64,000 bases of DNA from the NCBI RefSeq assembly GCF_018129685.1, contig NZ_JAFCLG010000006.1:124001-188000 (forward strand), given 5' to 3'. Both the position numbers and the translations under genes were made by a program. Positions within the stretch are counted from its first letter, which is position 1; every line of letters begins with the position of its first letter. A model generated the notes under the pieces. That model had not been told where the DNA came from and ran no database searches. It saw nothing but the letters and a program-made list of their open reading frames with translations. Source of the stretch: Bradyrhizobium manausense. Its GTDB lineage: Bacteria; Pseudomonadota; Alphaproteobacteria; Rhizobiales; Xanthobacteraceae. Below are positions 53,345 through 62,481 of the stretch, one piece after another.

Positions 53345-54262
53345 ATGGCTGATCTTGCCGTCGTCATTCTAACTTACAATGAAGAGCAACACATCCTTCG
53401 CGCGCTCGAATCCGTCGCGAGCATCGCCAGCGAAGTCTTCGTGGTCGACAGCTTCTCGACCGATCGAACGGTGGAACTCGCACGAGGTGCTGGAGCAACG
53501 GTTCTCACGAACACGTTCATCAATCAGGCCAAGCAGTTCCAATGGGCGCTCGAAAACGCGCCGATCAACGCTTCCTGGATCATGCGCCTCGATGCCGACG
53601 AAGTGATCGAACCGGATCTGGCCGCACGCATCAACGAGCAATTGCCTAAGCTTGGCAAGGACGTGGTCGGAGTCAACCTGAAGCGCAAACACATCTTTCT
53701 TGGCCGCTGGATACGTCACGGTGGTCGCTATCCTCTCATCCTGTTACGTATCTGGCGCCGTGGTTACGGTCGCGTCGAGGATCGCTGGATGGACGAACAC
53801 ATCTTCGTCTGGGGCGGCCGCACCGTGACATTCGACGGCGGATTTGCCGATCACAACCTGAATGATCTGACCTTCTTCACCGACAAGCATAACCGCTACG
53901 CAACGCGCGAGGCGATCGAAGTCATCAACTATCGTCGCGGGACCTCAACGCCTGGCGTGAGTCCTGGCCTGCAGGATGGTTCGTCGCAGGCGGCCATCAA
54001 ACGGCGACTCAAGGAGAAATTCTACAACCGGATCCCCTATCAGATCAGCACGCCAGCCTATTTTCTGTACCGCTATTTCGTCCAGCTCGGATTTCTCGAC
54101 GGCAAGGAGGGTCTCGTCTACCACAGTCTACAAGGTCTTTGGTACCGCTTCCTCGTCGGCGCGAAGGTCGACGAGCTCGAGAATGCCATTTCGGGGATTA
54201 AAGATCCCGTCGCTGTCAATGCGGCGCTTCGCCGGTTGACCGGTTTAGCAATCGATCCTTGA
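53345..54262 (+). CDS. GT2 family glycosyltransferase
   Basis: A 305-residue GT-A fold enzyme. The N-terminus reads AVVILTYNEEQHILRALESV and SEVFVVDSFSTDRTVELARG, followed by NASWIMRLDADEVIEPDLAA with the DxD motif that binds the nucleotide-sugar metal. A C-terminal helical extension (YRYFVQLGFLDGKEGLVYHS) matches the WaaE/KdtX-like beta-1,4-glucosyltransferase group. Probably adds a residue to the EPS unit. Confidence 0.94.
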   Translation: MADLAVVILTYNEEQHILRALESVASIASEVFVVDSFSTDRTVELARGAGATVLTNTFINQAKQFQWALENAPINASWIMRLDADEVIEPDLAARINEQLPKLGKDVVGVNLKRKHIFLGRWIRHGGRYPLILLRIWRRGYGRVEDRWMDEHIFVWGGRTVTFDGGFADHNLNDLTFFTDKHNRYATREAIEVINYRRGTSTPGVSPGLQDGSSQAAIKRRLKEKFYNRIPYQISTPAYFLYRYFVQLGFLDGKEGLVYHSLQGLWYRFLVGAKVDELENAISGIKDPVAVNAALRRLTGLAIDP

Positions 54263-54275
54263 AAGTTGGTCCGCC

Positions 54276-56531
54276 GTGCCCATCAGATTCAGCTTGCAGC
54301 CATATCCGACGATGCGGCGCGGTCGCAGATTCGGGCTCCCGCCATTTTTTGCAATTCTCGCATCCGTGCAGCTTATGTGGTGCGCCAGCGTGCTCGCGCA
54401 GCCGGCGGTGTTCTGGTTCAATGATCCTGTCGGCCCCGACGATACTGTCGTCGTGACCGGCGATGCTCTCGACCAGGTCACCGGTGCGACGGTGAGCCGC
54501 CTGCAAGATGCGGAATCCGGCGCCGGGTCGACAGCCGCGAAGGCGGTCGACATTCTTCAATCAAATTCGCAATCCCTGAAATTCGTGATTCCGAAGGATT
54601 TCGCTGCCGGACTCTATCATTTTACGCTTCGCTCTCCGGACGGCACATTTTCCGCCAACCTCAACTTGCCGACCATCTACTGGACGCAGGGCAATCTCGG
54701 CGAGGCCGCCTCCCCCGGCGAATGGCTGCGGATATTCGGCCGCAACATCGTCCGACGCCCCGACCGTGCAAGGCTCGTGCTCACGCCCGATGGCGGAGGC
54801 ACCCCTATCAAACCTGCCCTGAGTGGCGGCGGCATGTGGCAGGCCACGTTTCAATTGCCCGATGACGCGAAGGCGGGACGGTATCGCGCGCGGCTGTCCA
54901 ACGGCGACGGGGGTGACGGCGAATGGGTCGATGCTGGTTATTTCGAGGTTCGGGCGTCCGCTCCGGACCCAGGCCACTCATTCGATGTTCGCGCTTATGG
55001 CGCGGTGGGCGACGGCAAGGCCAACAGCACGCGTCAGGTCAGGCTAGCGCTGGAGGCAGCCAGTGAAAAGGGCGGCGGAACTGTCTACTTCCCACGCGGC
55101 CGATATCTGATCTCTGAGACGCTCGTCATTCCGCCCGGCGTCAGTCTTCGCGGTGAACGCACCGATCTCGTCAATCTGGTCTTTCCCGACTTCACTGACG
55201 CCCCGGACGTCTTGATCAAGGGAACTTCGCGGTTTTCGATCGAAGACCTGACGATTTACGCCTCGAACCACGGCCATATCATTTCCGGAGGATTGATCGG
55301 CAATGAGCCGGCGCCGGACGCCTCCGACATCGCAATCAGGCGCGTGCGCATTCGCGCCTCTGCTTTTCGTGGACACATGACGCCGCAACAGACCTTTCAG
55401 CGCATGGGCGTGCTCCAAATGCGCTACCCTGCTTCCCCGGACAGCATTCGACTGAGCGGCGACCGGATCGTCGTGTCCGATTGCGATGTCGTCGGCTCAG
55501 GCCGATCACTTTACTTGTTGCGGGTCAGCAACGGCGTTGTTTCCGGCAACATTCTGAACAACGGGCGCTTCGGCTGGTATTCGATAACGGGATCGAACCG
55601 CGTCATCTTCGAGAATAATACGGTCGCTGCGGCCGATCTGCAGGGCTCCGGCGGCGGGATAAACACACTCTCGAACGCTGTCAGTGCTTCGGAGAACATT
55701 TTCGTCAGCCGCAATTCGTTCAAGGGCCTGATCGGGGGTGATCGAGAGGCCATGACCACCGACGGACCAGGCGGCTACTATTTCGGTGGTGCTCAGAGCA
55801 CCGCGCCAAACCAGATATCCCTGCTCGGGGCCCTGAACGACCGCGTCGTCAGTTCGAAATGGGCGGGTGCCGTCGTCATGGTCGTCGACGGCACTGGCGC
55901 CGGACAGGCGGTGCGCGTCGCAGAGTTCACGCAAACCCAAGCACCATCGCAAATGTCCATAACACTCGACCGGCCCCTTCAGGTCAGCCTGGATGCGACG
56001 TCGGTCATCTGCGTCAACCAGATGCAGCAGAACTACCTGATCATCGACAATCAATTCGAAGACACCGGGGTGGCGGCACAGACGTACGGCACGGCCCTCA
56101 ATCACGTCATCGCCGGCAACCGGTCGGTCAGGACGGGCGGGTTCTATGCGCGCGCCGGCATCTATTTCCATTTTCAGCCGGGTTGGCAGCTTCAACTGCT
56201 CGATAACCGCATTGTAGAGGGCAACTCATACCAGGCTGGTCCGGATCGCGAGATATCCTCAGGCGAAGCTGTCGTCGCTGTCCAAGGCATCCAGCCCGAC
56301 AACAGACCAAATCGTCCGCCGCTGCTCCGGGCGATCGTGGTGCGTGGCAATCAGCTCGACCAGGATTCTCATATCGAAGTCAGAGGCGTTTCGCCGGCTT
56401 CGCCTGGCATTCGCGATATCATCGTCGAGGGAAATACGATTGGTGCGTCACGAGGGGGGGCCGTCTCGATGGATCGTGGCGTCGTTTGGCAGGTCGAACG
56501 GCGAAACGGCACGAACAGTCTCTCCAAGTAA
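54276..56531 (+). CDS. secreted right-handed beta-helix protein (pectate-lyase-3 type)
   Basis: A 751-residue protein starts at GTG 54276; ATG 54312 would leave a shorter signal peptide. The signal (FGLPPFFAILASVQLMWCAS) ends near VLAQ. An N-terminal beta-sandwich part (about 45-225) contains paired strands with GEWLRIFGRNIVRRP, like an IPT/TIG or carbohydrate-binding fold. From about 230 the glycosyl-hydrolase-28/pectate-lyase superfamily helix begins with SFDVRAYGAVGDGKANSTRQ and GGGTVYFPRGRYLISETLVI. Many parallel beta-helix coils follow to about residue 700. In an EPS cluster it may be a polysaccharide lyase or depolymerase for trimming; catalytic residues cannot be named. Confidence 0.85.
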   Translation: MPIRFSLQPYPTMRRGRRFGLPPFFAILASVQLMWCASVLAQPAVFWFNDPVGPDDTVVVTGDALDQVTGATVSRLQDAESGAGSTAAKAVDILQSNSQSLKFVIPKDFAAGLYHFTLRSPDGTFSANLNLPTIYWTQGNLGEAASPGEWLRIFGRNIVRRPDRARLVLTPDGGGTPIKPALSGGGMWQATFQLPDDAKAGRYRARLSNGDGGDGEWVDAGYFEVRASAPDPGHSFDVRAYGAVGDGKANSTRQVRLALEAASEKGGGTVYFPRGRYLISETLVIPPGVSLRGERTDLVNLVFPDFTDAPDVLIKGTSRFSIEDLTIYASNHGHIISGGLIGNEPAPDASDIAIRRVRIRASAFRGHMTPQQTFQRMGVLQMRYPASPDSIRLSGDRIVVSDCDVVGSGRSLYLLRVSNGVVSGNILNNGRFGWYSITGSNRVIFENNTVAAADLQGSGGGINTLSNAVSASENIFVSRNSFKGLIGGDREAMTTDGPGGYYFGGAQSTAPNQISLLGALNDRVVSSKWAGAVVMVVDGTGAGQAVRVAEFTQTQAPSQMSITLDRPLQVSLDATSVICVNQMQQNYLIIDNQFEDTGVAAQTYGTALNHVIAGNRSVRTGGFYARAGIYFHFQPGWQLQLLDNRIVEGNSYQAGPDREISSGEAVVAVQGIQPDNRPNRPPLLRAIVVRGNQLDQDSHIEVRGVSPASPGIRDIIVEGNTIGASRGGAVSMDRGVVWQVERRNGTNSLSK

Positions 56532-56584
56532 GGATGCCGCGGCCATGGTGCGGAAACTCCGGCGCGTAAGGAATGGTCAGGTCG

Positions 56585-58972
56585 ATGGTTGAAAGCAGCC
56601 ACGTGCTCCAGAGAGCGATGTCATTGCACCAATCTGGCAATCTGGAGGACGCTGGGAAGCTCTATCGCCAGATCATCAGGAAGAGCCCAGGCAACATCCA
56701 TGCCCTCCACTATCTCGGAGCGATCGAGGCCGCGACGGGAAATATCGAGCGAGCAAAATCTCTGATGGCGCGCTCGCTTTCGACCAGCCCTCCCAACCTT
56801 TTGTTCGTCGAAAACTACGCGACCTTGTTGTGTCAGGCGGGCGATTTCGAGAACGCTATCCTGATCTGCCGGCAGGGCCTTCAGCTCTACAAGGCGAGCG
56901 CAATCCTGCTGTTCAACAGCGGCATGGCATTGTTCAAGACCGGTCAGCTCCCGGCTGCGCTCCGACAATTCGACGAGTTGCTGCTTCTCTACAAGGACCA
57001 CCTGGGCGCGCTCAATGAACGTGGCTCGGTGCTAGCCTCGATGAAGCAACACGAGGCCGCCCTGGAAAGCTTCGGCCGGGCGCTCATTGTCGATCCAGGG
57101 TTCGTCGACGCTCACATTAACATGGGAACAGTATACTGGAACTTGAAGCGATATGAGGAAGCGCTCGCTTGCTATTCCAAGGCGGCTTCGCTCAATCCGG
57201 AAGCTGCGGTCGCCTGGCTTGGTTGCGGCAGCGTCGCCAGCGCCTTCAAACGCTACGACGAGGCTCTTGCGGCCTACGACAAGGCCATCGCAATCGACCC
57301 AAGCCTCCCCGAGGCATGGCTCGCACGCGCAAATTTGTTCTTCTCGTTGACCCGATATGACGAAGCCACTGCGGCTTATGAGCAGGCGCTATCCCTGGAT
57401 GCCCGCCTCGCGACTGCCTGGCTTGGCAAGGGCAATATTCTCTATACGCTCAGATTTTATGACGACGCCTTGGCTGCTTACGACAAGGCGCGGCTATTGC
57501 AGCCTGACCTCGCCGAAGCATGGTTCGGCTGTGGCAATGTCTTGGAGGGGCTGAAGCGCTACAGCGAGGCGTTGTCGGCCTACGAGCGCGCGATTTCCAT
57601 GGAGCCTGACCGCCCGGGCTTGGAGAGCTCTCGTATCCGGATGAAAATGCAGCTCTGCTTGTGGCGCAATCTTGACGACGATTTTGACCGGCTGCTTTCC
57701 CTGAGCCGGGCCGGGAAACTGCTTTCGCATCCCCTCGAGTTTCTCAGCGTTCCCTCATCTTCGGAAGATCAGCTTCACTGCGCCAGCCAGTGGATCGAAG
57801 AGCGGTATCCCGCCTCAAATACGCCGCTTTGGCGGGGCGAGCGGTATTCCCACGAGCGCATTCGGCTCGCTTATGTTTCCGCGGACTTCAAGCCGCATCC
57901 GGTCGCCTTTGTGATGGCGGGAATGTTCGAGCAGCACGATAGGTCCCGCTTCGAGATAACGGGAATATCGCTAGGACCCGGCGGCGATTGGGATATTCGG
58001 CGACGGCTGGAGCGTTCCTTCGATCATTTCATCGACGCAGGCGAGCAGAGCGATCAGCAAATCGCTGAACTCATCAAGGAACGGGAAATCGATATCCTCG
58101 TGGATCTGAACGGTTTGACCGGAGGTGCACGGCCAGGCATTTTTGCGAAGCGATGCGCGCCGATCCAGATCAACTACATCGGCTATCCGGGGACATCGGC
58201 CGCAGAGTATATGGATTACATCATTGCCGACCGGATCGTGATCCCCGAGGATCGACGGCAGTGCTACGCGGAAAAGGTCGCTTACCTTCCAAACAACTAC
58301 CTGGTCAATGACGCGACGCTGGCAATTTCGGACCTTGCGGTCACGCGCGCGGAATTTGGACTTCCGTCACATGGTGTGGTGTTTTGTTGTTTCAACAATG
58401 CCTACAAAATAACGCCCGGCGTTTTCGATTCCTGGATGCGGATCCTCGACCGGGTCGATGGAAGCGTGTTGTGGCTGTCAAATGACAATCCAGAGGCGAC
58501 GCGCAATCTGCAAGGTGAAGCCGTTGCACGAGGGATCAACCCCGAGCGATTGGTTTTTGCCGAAAGGATGCCGCTCCTGGCCGATCACCTGGCGAGACAT
58601 CGCCTGGCCGACTTGTTTCTCGATACCCTGCCCTACAACGCCCATGCGACGGCCTGCCACGCCCTTTGGGCCGGTGTGCCCGTGCTCACCCGTCTCGGCG
58701 AAACCTTTGCCGGACGAGTGGCGGCGAGCCTGTTGCAAGCGATTGATCTTCCCGAACTCGTGACGACGACGCCCCAGGCCTATGAAGCCCTCGCGATCGA
58801 GCTTGCTCTGCAACCCGCCAGGTTGGACGAAATCAAGCGCAAGCTGGCCGGCAATCGCCTGACGACGCCCTTGTTCGACACAAGGCTGACCACCGCCCAC
58901 GTCGAGGCACTTTTCTTGAAGATGCATCAGCGCCACAGCGCCGGCCTGCCGCCAGATCACATGTCCGTCTGA
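56585..58972 (+). CDS. TPR-GT41 glycosyltransferase (SPINDLY/O-GlcNAc transferase-like)
   Basis: A 795-residue protein from ATG 56585 (ATG 56573 possible). About nine to ten TPR repeats fill residues 5-340, such as FDELLLLYKDHLGALNERGS and YEEALACYSKAASLNPEAAV. The C-terminal half is a GT41 catalytic region: IRLAYVSADFKPHPVAFVMA, DILVDLNGLTGGARPGIFAK, RCAPIQINYIGYPGTSAAEY, LFLDTLPYNAHATACHALWA and GVPVLTRLGETFAGRVAASL. GT41 includes eukaryotic OGT and bacterial HMW1C, which glycosylates TPS adhesins in the cytoplasm. Its substrate here is unknown; TpsA is an attractive candidate. Confidence 0.94.
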   Translation: MVESSHVLQRAMSLHQSGNLEDAGKLYRQIIRKSPGNIHALHYLGAIEAATGNIERAKSLMARSLSTSPPNLLFVENYATLLCQAGDFENAILICRQGLQLYKASAILLFNSGMALFKTGQLPAALRQFDELLLLYKDHLGALNERGSVLASMKQHEAALESFGRALIVDPGFVDAHINMGTVYWNLKRYEEALACYSKAASLNPEAAVAWLGCGSVASAFKRYDEALAAYDKAIAIDPSLPEAWLARANLFFSLTRYDEATAAYEQALSLDARLATAWLGKGNILYTLRFYDDALAAYDKARLLQPDLAEAWFGCGNVLEGLKRYSEALSAYERAISMEPDRPGLESSRIRMKMQLCLWRNLDDDFDRLLSLSRAGKLLSHPLEFLSVPSSSEDQLHCASQWIEERYPASNTPLWRGERYSHERIRLAYVSADFKPHPVAFVMAGMFEQHDRSRFEITGISLGPGGDWDIRRRLERSFDHFIDAGEQSDQQIAELIKEREIDILVDLNGLTGGARPGIFAKRCAPIQINYIGYPGTSAAEYMDYIIADRIVIPEDRRQCYAEKVAYLPNNYLVNDATLAISDLAVTRAEFGLPSHGVVFCCFNNAYKITPGVFDSWMRILDRVDGSVLWLSNDNPEATRNLQGEAVARGINPERLVFAERMPLLADHLARHRLADLFLDTLPYNAHATACHALWAGVPVLTRLGETFAGRVAASLLQAIDLPELVTTTPQAYEALAIELALQPARLDEIKRKLAGNRLTTPLFDTRLTTAHVEALFLKMHQRHSAGLPPDHMSV

Positions 58973-59288
58973 GCAAGAGCGTCGGTTTGCTCTGGCCGGC
59001 GCTCTTCCGGTAGCGACAGATCGCGCCTGAAATCAGGCTTTCACTCCTGCCGAAAATTCAGGCGCACAACGCGATATCATTTATATGTGGAATTTATGGC
59101 CGCCCAGGTCACTGAACTGTTAATATGTTTAACGATAACAAATAACGTCATTAATATGTTATTAGGCATCATTACCGTTCCCCCAACAGCAGATTCACCA
59201 CGCGAATGAGGCCGGGCATTCGCGGGCTGATTCCGAATGAAGTCAGCGTTTCCAACAGACGAAGCGCGATGCAGAGAGAATTTTGCTC
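58973..59288. promoter_or_regulatory. AT-rich promoter region with direct repeats before the WcaI-like gene
   Basis: This 316-base gap contains the most AT-rich stretch of the right half (59080-59180). TTAATATGTT occurs twice in direct orientation (59120-59129 and 59151-59160), 31 bases apart, about three helical turns, with TTTAACGATAACAAATAACG between them. This suggests an operator for a dimeric regulator and that the glycosyltransferase at 59289 has its own promoter rather than being read with the cluster. Confidence 0.5.
58975..59006 (+). terminator. weak hairpin after the GT41 gene
   Basis: AAGAGCG (58975-58981) pairs with CGCTCTT (59000-59006), extended inward by CGG/CCG with one unpaired base. 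There is no T tract. It may end the cluster transcript before the AT-rich region. Confidence 0.4.
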
Positions 59289-60602
59289 ATGCGCATCCTG
59301 TTTTGCGGGATCAACTACGCGCCCGATCTAGTAGGTGTTGCGAAGTACAATTCCGAACTCTGCGAGGGCCTGGTGGCGCGCGGTCATGAGGTTCGGGTTC
59401 TGACCGCCCCCCCGTATTATCCCGACTGGATCATTCCATCGGAGTATCGTTCGCTCTGGTATAATGTTGAGACGCTGAACGGCGTCGAGGTAACTCGCTC
59501 ACCAATCTATGTGCCAAGCCAACCGTCGGGGTCCAAACGGCTCTTGCACCACGCGTCCTTTTCGATTTCGAGCCTTGCGCCGATGCTTTTGAAGGCGGTT
59601 CGGTGGCGTCCCGATGTCGTCTTCACTGTCGCGCCGTCCTTGCTCTCGGCACCAGTCGCGGCGCTAGCCGCATGGATCGTCGGCGCTCCCGCTTGGCTGC
59701 ATGTTCAAGATCTTGAGATCGACGCAGCATTCGAACTCGGTCTGCTGGGAAACGATATTCTCCGCCGGCTGGGGCTTGGCTTCGAGCGCGAAATATTTCG
59801 CTCGTTTGATCGGGTTTCGACGATTTCCCCCCAGATGGTCAGCCGACTCGAGCGCAAGGGCGTCGATGCGGAAAGGCTCCTGCAAATTCGAAACTGGAGC
59901 GATTTGAGCATGATCGTTCCGGGCGACAGGGACACCCGCCTTCGCGCCAGTCTCGGGCTGAAGACGACCGATACAGTGGTGCTCTATTCCGGCGCGATAT
60001 CGGAAAAGCAAGGCTTGGAGCTGATCGTGACGGCGGCCGCCGCAACGCGCGACAGTCACCCCTCGATCCACTACATCCTGTGCGGAAATGGTCCGAAGAA
60101 ACAGGATTTGGTCGAATTGGCACGCGGGCTGCCCAACGTGCATTTCATCGACCTTCAACCCGTTGAGCGCTTTTCGGAGCTTCTCAATACTGCCGACATT
60201 CACTGCATGCCACAGAAAGCGCAGGCTGCAGATCTTGTACTGCCCTCCAAGCTCTCCGGCATGTTGGCTTCGGGGCGGCCCATTATCGTGATGGCTGATC
60301 CCGGCACCGGGATCGCGCTCGAGACGGAGGACGCGGGGCTGGTGATACCGCCAGGGGACGCAGGCAAATTGGCCGGGGCCGTCATGACGCTTGCGGAGAA
60401 CGCATCGCTGCGCCAGCGTCTGGGTGCAGTTGGCCGCACGCGGGCGGAGCAGAATTGGGATCGTGCTACGATCATTGGATTGATCGAGCAGGAGTTCTCG
60501 ACGCTTGAGCAGCGCTTCAGGCCGAGGTCCGTTGCCAGGAAACGTGGCCTGCTGGACGAGGCGCTGCGCGGCAGCACCATGGTGGCGCGCCCGCCACTTT
60601 AA
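59289..60602 (+). CDS. GT4 glycosyltransferase (WcaI-like)
   Basis: A 437-residue enzyme from ATG 59289, with the ribosome binding site AGAGAGAA. The N-terminus MRILFCGINYAPDLVGVAKY and the following GHEVRVLTAPPYYPDW are diagnostic of the WcaI/fucosyl-transferase-like GT4 group. The C-terminal domain has VVLYSGAISEKQGLELIVTA and ADLVLPSKLSGMLASGRPII for nucleotide-sugar binding. It probably completes the EPS repeat unit. Confidence 0.94.
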   Translation: MRILFCGINYAPDLVGVAKYNSELCEGLVARGHEVRVLTAPPYYPDWIIPSEYRSLWYNVETLNGVEVTRSPIYVPSQPSGSKRLLHHASFSISSLAPMLLKAVRWRPDVVFTVAPSLLSAPVAALAAWIVGAPAWLHVQDLEIDAAFELGLLGNDILRRLGLGFEREIFRSFDRVSTISPQMVSRLERKGVDAERLLQIRNWSDLSMIVPGDRDTRLRASLGLKTTDTVVLYSGAISEKQGLELIVTAAAATRDSHPSIHYILCGNGPKKQDLVELARGLPNVHFIDLQPVERFSELLNTADIHCMPQKAQAADLVLPSKLSGMLASGRPIIVMADPGTGIALETEDAGLVIPPGDAGKLAGAVMTLAENASLRQRLGAVGRTRAEQNWDRATIIGLIEQEFSTLEQRFRPRSVARKRGLLDEALRGSTMVARPPL

Positions 60603-60758
60603 TCTCGGATTTGCACCATCGGCGCCATTCAGTCGTCTGGTGCGTGGCGCAGCGTTGCGCGTTAACGCCGCGACGCAAGCAGCCTGGCGAAAAGAAACTC
60701 AAGGTACCCTCTCCCGCCGCGGACATTCAGCCCACCGCGACAGGCGCTTTCCTCTCAA

Positions 60759-61463
60759 CTACTGCTTCGCTTGACGCGGGATGAGACGAGCGAACGGATT
60801 CTCTCCGGGCGGCGGCGGCTGGGGCCGATCGCCGCCGGTCATTCCGGGCGGCTTCCCGGCGCCTGACGGCGGGGGCTCCGCTTTGCTGGGGAAAGGCAAC
60901 GCCGCAACCGGCGTACCTCCCAACCCAATGGCCGTTTTTCTCGCATCAGGTGGCGGCAAAGTCAGCACAGCCACCCGCGTTCCATTTCCAAACATGACCT
61001 GATGCCGCTGAACCGCACGCAGGATCCAACCCTGATGGTAGTCACCTGTCTTCAACTGCACGTTCTTTCCCGCCGCATCCCGAAATAGACCGATGCCAGT
61101 ATCGGTCCCGGTGACTGTCCCCACCAGCGAGAGCTCCGGCTTTTCGGGCTCTGGGGGTGGCGGGGGCGGCGGCGGAGCCTTTGGCTCGACGGCCGCAGCT
61201 ACGGGTGGCGGGGGACGTCGCGACAATGAAAACAGAGGGCGCGCCCGGGTCTCGTTCAGCGACCCAAGCGAGATGCCCGCGAGCGGGTTACCTCGCAGGA
61301 CCTGTGATGGCCGGGATGCCGCCGCGACACCTCCCGGCTCGGCCCGGGCCTGCTTCGACACCACGACTTCACTCGGATCAGCGACTGGCAGAGACTCTAC
61401 AGCCGCGCCAGCGCTTCCTGTGAGCATCAGGCCGGTCAACAGAACGATGCCAGTCCCTATCAT
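60759..61463 (-). CDS. GspN/GspC-like type II secretion protein, second paralogue
   Basis: A 234-residue protein with a signal/anchor (MIGTGIVLLTGLMLTGSAGA), then NPLAGISLGSLNETRARPLF and SLSRRPPPP, a run of prolines, and a homology-region-like beta domain LSLVGTVTGTDTGIGLFRDA, VQLKTGDYHQGWILRAVQRH. The C-terminal 60 residues are Pro/Gly-rich. The same layout (NPL..LS..R.RP.FS..RRPP, then LSL-GTV, then GWNL/GWIL) is found in the neighbour at 61828, so the two are paralogues. They look like the GspC/GspN component linking inner and outer membrane parts of the type II secretion system. No strong overlap with the upstream gene; 364 bases separate them. Confidence 0.75.
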   Translation of the reverse strand: MIGTGIVLLTGLMLTGSAGAAVESLPVADPSEVVVSKQARAEPGGVAAASRPSQVLRGNPLAGISLGSLNETRARPLFSLSRRPPPPVAAAVEPKAPPPPPPPPEPEKPELSLVGTVTGTDTGIGLFRDAAGKNVQLKTGDYHQGWILRAVQRHQVMFGNGTRVAVLTLPPPDARKTAIGLGGTPVAALPFPSKAEPPPSGAGKPPGMTGGDRPQPPPPGENPFARLIPRQAKQ

Positions 61464-61827
61464 CTCTCAACTTTCCATTCGGAGTTTCCAGCAGCATCGG
61501 AAACTCCGGGTCGGTAAGCGGTCCGTGAAGCGGTCCACAATCTGTCGTTACACATCATACTTATACCGACGTATCGCGCCGCAATGATATCAAGCCACAG
61601 TGTGCCAGGCAGCCCTTCGCGGCGCCCCCATCGGCAACTCAGCGGTCAGTGTCCTGCCCGCGAGGCTGCGTTCAGCGCGCGCAGATCCGATGGGATCGCG
61701 AACTCCAATCCTTGACAAATCCGATCGGAAACTCGCACGCTAGCCATCGGAGTTACCAAAGTCCCCAGTGATATGGCGGCGCCTTTTACGCTGACTTTGT
61801 TATTGAAAATATGACGTTAAGTCGCAG
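61464..61827. other. 364-bp gap between the two GspN-like genes
   Basis: No reading frame of interest. It must contain a promoter if the second paralogue is independently expressed. I see no terminator hairpin with T tract and no insertion-sequence end, although decay of a lost gene is possible. Confidence 0.35.
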
Positions 61828-62481
61828 TCATTTGTTGCTGAGCAAACCAGGCCGCGATGACTTTTCCGACACCAGTTTGTTCGCGTTCACTGGAGGAAAA
61901 CGAACCTCGCCGGCGGATTGCTGCGGCAAAGCGAGGGTGACGGCTTCCTGATCTTTCTCCAAAGTCGCTTCCCGACCTTGAATCAAACGCAGGTTCCAGC
62001 CCCGATAACTCTCGCCCATCCTCAGCCGGAGTGATGCCTGGGTCATTTGATCAAGGAACAGGCCGAAACGCTCGTCGTTGCTAACGACCGTGCCGATCAG
62101 CGACAGCTGCGGACGTTCGGGATCTCGCGGCTTCGATACCGCGGCCGGCTCCGCAATCGGGGTTGGCGCGACAGCAGAGGTCGGCGGCCGCCGTTCCGGC
62201 GAGAACATCGGCCGATCGCGCGTGGCGGAAAGGGCCGAGAGTGGAAGAGCCCACAGCGGATTGGCGCTGGGCGTTCGTTCCGGTGGGGGTGCGGGCGTGA
62301 CTTGCGGCGGCACGACAACACGGACCGGGGGCGCAGGCTTGTCCCAGATGGTTGACACCGGGGCAGATCGGTTAGCGCGTTCATCGTCGTCCAATTCATC
62401 CGCCGCGCCCGACGTCAGCGCACAGGCGCCATACGCAGACATCAGCAGGATGACGATGCCCACTGCCCCGCGAAACATCAT
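61828..62481 (-). CDS. GspN/GspC-like type II secretion protein, first paralogue
   Basis: A 217-residue protein from ATG 62481 with AGGAG 5-6 bases upstream; the start overlaps the GspM stop (ATGATGATG context). Signal/anchor (AVGIVILLMSAYGACALTSG), Pro-rich linker, NPLWALPLSALSATRDRPMF and SPERRPPTS, then the beta domain PQLSLIGTVVSNDERFGLFL and LRLRMGESYRGWNLRLIQGR. In rhizobial type II secretion operons a protein of this form follows GspM. It would sit in the inner membrane with its beta domain in the periplasm contacting the secretin. Confidence 0.82.
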   Translation of the reverse strand: MMFRGAVGIVILLMSAYGACALTSGAADELDDDERANRSAPVSTIWDKPAPPVRVVVPPQVTPAPPPERTPSANPLWALPLSALSATRDRPMFSPERRPPTSAVAPTPIAEPAAVSKPRDPERPQLSLIGTVVSNDERFGLFLDQMTQASLRLRMGESYRGWNLRLIQGREATLEKDQEAVTLALPQQSAGEVRFPPVNANKLVSEKSSRPGLLSNK

